In this document: positions 32,074 through 34,409 of the stretch, in pieces
Numbering within the stretch: the first letter of the stretch is position 1
Layout of the letters: each line of letters starts with the position of its first letter
Assembly: GCA_050999155.1 (NCBI GenBank)
Contig: JBPCPM010000133.1
Span: forward strand, 1-34,409
Length of the DNA: 34,409 nt
Direction: 5' to 3'
DNA from: JBPCPM01 sp050999155
Lineage (GTDB): Bacteria > Actinomycetota > Thermoleophilia > Solirubrobacterales > 70-9
The notes under the pieces: generated by a model
Seen by the model: only the letters and a program-made list of their open reading frames with translations
Told to the model about the DNA's origin: nothing
The model's database searches: none
Position numbers and translations under genes: made by a program

Positions 32074-32712
32074 GGTCGTATCCCACTGCGAGGCCGGTTG
32101 TCGGGCAATCCCCTCTCGGGTAGCAACGCCAGCACCAGCTCCAAGGGCGGCTACGTCACCCGGCAGTCGAACACCCAGACCGGCGCCAAGGCCGGCGGCG
32201 CGGTGATCTACGGCTGCCGTGGCGCGGCAGGCGGCACGGCAGGCGGTTCGGCGCCGTGCATCCGAGCGAACAACCTGGCTCAGGGATTCGCGTTCGAGTT
32301 CAACACGAGCGGCGCCGTGGGCGGCCTGATCTCGGTCGGAGCCGGTGGCGCTGCCACCAAGCCGTTCACGACCAACGCGACCGGCGTGGCCACCGGGCTG
32401 AACGCCGATCAGGTCGACGGCAAGGGCGCCAGCGAGCTGGTGCAGTGGGCCAAGGTCCTGGCGAACGGAACGCTGAACAGGAACTTCGGGGCGACCTCTG
32501 CCACCAGGATCAACGCGGGCAACTACCGCGTGGACTTCGGCGAGAACATCAGCCAGTGCACCTACCAGGCGACGCCGGTGAACGTGAACACCAGCCAGAC
32601 CGCGCACGCCGATCTGGATGTGACCAACGACAACCGGGTGTTCGTCTCGATCCGCAACTCGACCAACGCCGCCCGTCAAGACGGTGACTTCCAGGTCGCC
32701 GTGCACTGCTAG
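32074..32712 (+). pseudogene. 5'-truncated paralogue of the secreted-protein family
   Basis: The open frame begins right after a stop that coincides with the tsaC stop codon. It first resembles the family at 'SSKGGYVTRQSNTQTGAKAG', then 'YGCRGAAGGTAGGSAPCIRA', 'NATGVATGLNADQVDGKGAS', and ends 'FQVAVHC' exactly like the intact gene at 33490. The signal peptide and the first part of the module ('GDALRAE...GKETEII') are missing. The only early start codon is a TTG at 32098 without a ribosome-binding site. It is most likely a decayed copy created by deletion or partial duplication. If translated, it would be a cytosolic fragment of about 204 residues. Confidence 0.75.
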
Positions 32713-32726
32713 CGGAGCTCCGGCCC

Positions 32727-32752
32727 CCCCGGGCGCGCAGGGGCGCCCGGGG
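32727..32752 (+). terminator. GC-rich hairpin after the truncated gene
   Basis: CCCCGGGCGC (32727-32736) pairs perfectly with GCGCCCGGGG (32743-32752) around a 6-nt loop, 14 bp after the stop. There is no U-run. Confidence 0.55.
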
Positions 32753-32764
32753 ACCGGTTCCGCC

Positions 32765-32874
32765 CACTCGTTTCCTCTCCAGTCCCCACCTCGCGCTCGT
32801 TTCCTGCCAAGCCACCGTGGAGGGCCAAATCGAGGAACCGAGCGGACTCCGGGTGCAAGATCAGGAATCGAGCG
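32765..32874. repeat. Four half-site repeat cluster (two forward, two inverted) before rpiB
   Basis: CACTCGTTTCCTC (32765-32777) and CGCTCGTTTCCTG (32794-32806) are 29 bp apart. They are answered by inverted AGGAACCGAGCG (32833-32844) and CAGGAATCGAGCG (32862-32874), about 30 bp apart. This gives a nested > > < < array of a C(G/A)CTCGnTTCCT motif. The motif CGCTCGATTCC is shared with the palindrome arm at 20079 near the DUF559 gene. Confidence 0.7.
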
Positions 32875-32896
32875 GTAGGTCTCGGACTGCCGCTGG

Positions 32897-32902
32897 TACG
32901 GT
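32897..32902 (+). promoter_or_regulatory. -10 box of rpiB (leaderless)
   Basis: TACGGT is followed by 6 nt and then the GTG start at 32909. The last repeat half-site ends 22 bp upstream of this box, near the -35 position. Confidence 0.45.
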
Positions 32903-32908
32903 CGCAGC

Positions 32909-33355
32909 GTGAAGATCGCACTGGGATCCGACCATGCAGGCTTCGAGCTCAAGCAGCAGGTCAAGCCGCTGCTCGAGCAAGCCGGCCACGAGGTCCTCGA
33001 TGTCGGTACCGACTCCGAGGAGTCGACCGACTACCCGCCCTACGCGGCCGAGGCCGCCCGCAAGGTCGCGGGGGGCGAGGCCGAGCGGGCGGTACTGGTC
33101 TGCGGTTCCGGTGTCGGTGTCTCGATCGTCGCCAACAAGGTCGATGGGGCCCGTGCGGTCAACGCGCACGACTCCGAGGAGGCCGAGATGGCGCGGCGGC
33201 ACAACGACGCCAACGTCCTCGCCCTCGCCGGACGCCGGCTGGACCCCGAGCAGGCCGCCACCATCGTCAGCACGTTTCTCGCCACGGAGTTCGAAGGCGG
33301 GCGCCACGCCCGCCGCGTCGAGCAGATCACGGGCGTCGAGTCCGACTCCTCCTGA
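32909..33355 (+). CDS. rpiB: Ribose-5-phosphate isomerase B
   Basis: The 148-residue RpiB/LacAB-family enzyme interconverts ribose 5-phosphate and ribulose 5-phosphate in the pentose phosphate pathway. It has 'IALGSDHAGFELKQQ', 'VLVCGSGVGVSIVANKV' with Cys65 as the expected catalytic base, and 'RRHNDANVLALAGRRL' with the phosphate-binding residues. The Cys marks it as the E. coli type rather than the M. tuberculosis type, which uses Glu. The length is standard. The GTG start is supported by the leaderless promoter. It is flanked by two members of the secreted-protein family, with no evident functional link. Confidence 0.93.
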   Translation: MKIALGSDHAGFELKQQVKPLLEQAGHEVLDVGTDSEESTDYPPYAAEAARKVAGGEAERAVLVCGSGVGVSIVANKVDGARAVNAHDSEEAEMARRHNDANVLALAGRRLDPEQAATIVSTFLATEFEGGRHARRVEQITGVESDSS

Positions 33356-33396
33356 CGCGGCTCCCCGGCCGCCTCGTTTCCGTCCTGCCCTGGCGT

Positions 33397-33429
33397 TAGC
33401 GTCGCCCCACGGTCCCCTGTCGGGACCGT
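33397..33429 (+). promoter_or_regulatory. Possible promoter and 5'-leader hairpin of secreted-protein gene
   Basis: TAGCGT (33397-33402) is a -10 candidate. About 7 nt downstream begins ACGGTCCC (33409-33416), which pairs perfectly with GGGACCGT (33422-33429) over a 5-nt loop. The hairpin would sit at the very 5' end of an 80-nt leader, or it may simply be the rpiB terminator. Confidence 0.35.
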
Positions 33430-33489
33430 CGTCGTTCCTGCGGCATCGCGGCCGCGGGCCCTTCGTGTCGACCGAGCAAGGGAGCCACC

Positions 33490-34359
33490 GTGACCGACCC
33501 CGCCACCGAGTCCCGCTGGACCGAGGCCTGGGCTTCCAGGTATCCGCACACGCCGGCCGCGCACCCAGCACGGCGCCGGCCCGGGACCGCCACGCGCGGG
33601 CGCCACGTGATCGTGGCGGCCGCCCTGCTGGCCCTGACCATCAGCTCGGTTGCCGGCGCCCAGGGTGGTGAGGCCGAATCGGCCGCCATCGACCGGGGTG
33701 ACGCGCTCCGAGCCGAGGTCCGAAACGGCACCACCGGCAAGGAGACGGAGATCATCGGCGATTTCAACGCGTCGTCCGGCTCCAAGGGTGGCTACGTGAC
33801 CCGGCAGTCCAACACCCAGACCGGCGCCAAGGCCGGCGGCGCCGTGATCTACGGCTGCCGTGGTGCATCGGGAGGAACCGCGGGTGGTTCGGCTCCGTGC
33901 ATCCGGGCGAACAACCTGGCCAGCGGGTACGCCTTCGAGTTCAACAGCCGCGGCACCGTGGGCGGGCTGATCTCCGTAGGCGACGGCGGCGACGAGGAGA
34001 AGCCGTTCATCACCAACGCGACCGGTGTGGCCACCGGCCTCAACGCCGACCGCATCGACGGCAAGGGCGCCGGCGACCTCGTCATGTGGGCCCGGGTGTC
34101 GAGCAACGGCACGCTCGAGCGAGGCTCGGGGGCCACGGCGGCGGAGCGCAAGAACACCGGCGACTACGAGATCCAGTTCTCTCGCGACGTCAGCCAGTGC
34201 AGCTACCAGGGGACCTCGACCCAGACCGGCAACGACCGGATCGTCGCCGCCAACGCGACCTCCGGCAACGCCCAGCGGGTGTCGGCGTCGGTCACCGATC
34301 CGGACGTGGGCGGCAGCAGCGACGTCAACGCCCCCTTCCAGGTCGCCGTGCACTGCTGA
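33490..34359 (+). CDS. Secreted protein, paralogue family A with 'FQVAVHC' head
   Basis: The 289-residue protein has a long N-region (about 40 residues with Arg/His) followed by the hydrophobic 'VIVAAALLALTISSVAGAQ'. It carries the same conserved module as the gene at 16841: 'GDALRAEVRNGTTGKETEII', 'GSKGGYVTRQSNTQTGAKAG', 'YGCRGASGGTAGGSAPCIRA' and 'NATGVATGLNADRIDGKGAG'. The C-terminal part is a different, beta-rich domain ('MWARVSSNGTLERGSGATAA', 'YEIQFSRDVSQCSYQG') ending 'FQVAVHC', shared with the truncated copy at 32074. The function is unknown and export is likely. The GTG at 33490 has AAGGGAG 6 nt upstream. The hydrophobic segment could be a cleaved signal or an N-terminal anchor. Confidence 0.78.
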   Translation: MTDPATESRWTEAWASRYPHTPAAHPARRRPGTATRGRHVIVAAALLALTISSVAGAQGGEAESAAIDRGDALRAEVRNGTTGKETEIIGDFNASSGSKGGYVTRQSNTQTGAKAGGAVIYGCRGASGGTAGGSAPCIRANNLASGYAFEFNSRGTVGGLISVGDGGDEEKPFITNATGVATGLNADRIDGKGAGDLVMWARVSSNGTLERGSGATAAERKNTGDYEIQFSRDVSQCSYQGTSTQTGNDRIVAANATSGNAQRVSASVTDPDVGGSSDVNAPFQVAVHC

Positions 34360-34385
34360 GGCGCATCGCACCTGACGACGGCGCG

Positions 34386-34409
34386 GGCCGGGGTCGAGAG
34401 GCCCCGGCC
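34386..34409 (+). terminator. Hairpin after secreted-protein gene
   Basis: GGCCGGGG (34386-34393) pairs perfectly with CCCCGGCC (34402-34409), 26 bp after the stop. It reaches the window edge, so any following U-run cannot be seen. Confidence 0.6.

Overview
The window is a compact, very GC-rich bacterial chromosome segment carrying only chromosomal genes. I see no tRNA, rRNA, CRISPR array, phage gene or recognisable transposase. Gene content and style point to an actinobacterium, most likely of the Thermoleophilia / Solirubrobacterales type (inference, not proven). The pointers are a mycobacterial-like methyltransferase-GH57-GT4 polysaccharide cluster, a split B12 acyl-CoA mutase of the isobutyryl type, a CHASE2 cyclase next to a FecR-like protein, an AbiEi/DUF559 protein, and many genes whose -10 box (TANNNT) sits only 6-10 nt before the start codon, meaning leaderless or nearly leaderless mRNAs.

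Layout. 0.1-1.7 kb: a stand-alone LON-domain protein and a methyltransferase, both on minus. 1.7-5.9 kb: methyltransferase, GH57 branching-type enzyme and GT4 glucosyltransferase in a tight plus-strand operon, facing a hexapeptide acyltransferase. This matches the Rv3030-Rv3031-Rv3032 plus Rv3034c gene set for methylglucose lipopolysaccharide in Mycobacterium. 5.9-10.8 kb: MeaB GTPase, a 400-bp non-coding stretch with palindromic repeats and a long hairpin, acyl-CoA dehydrogenase and leucyl aminopeptidase (minus operon), and a HAD-IB phosphatase. 10.9-13.8 kb: a GAF-GAF-PAS-GGDEF-EAL protein. 13.9-18.9 kb: mutase large subunit, a VOC protein, a secreted protein (minus), a VWA protein, and the B12-binding small subunit. 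18.9-20.1 kb: an AbiEi/DUF559 nuclease-like gene bracketed by large palindromic repeats. 20.2-23.7 kb: etfB-etfA-ETF:quinone oxidoreductase operon behind a promoter with a perfect inverted repeat. 24.0-28.0 kb: minus operon of FecR-like protein, cNMP-binding HD-GYP protein and CHASE2 nucleotide cyclase. 28.1-32.1 kb: rpmE, DUF1385, prfA, prmC, tsaC. 32.1-34.4 kb: a truncated secreted-protein paralogue, rpiB, and an intact paralogue.

How the genes fit together. The mutase pair, MeaB, acyl-CoA dehydrogenase, ETF and ETF:quinone oxidoreductase make a coherent branched/short-chain acyl-CoA oxidation theme that feeds electrons to the quinone pool. Two signalling proteins making or breaking c-di-GMP and one nucleotide cyclase suggest linked cNMP and c-di-GMP signalling. 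The most novel-looking element is the DUF559 gene framed by 49-bp palindromes in terminal-inverted-repeat-like arrangement, with comparable palindrome clusters at 6.9-7.0 kb and 32.8 kb. All calls rest on reading the sequence and on remembered family knowledge; no database search was run.
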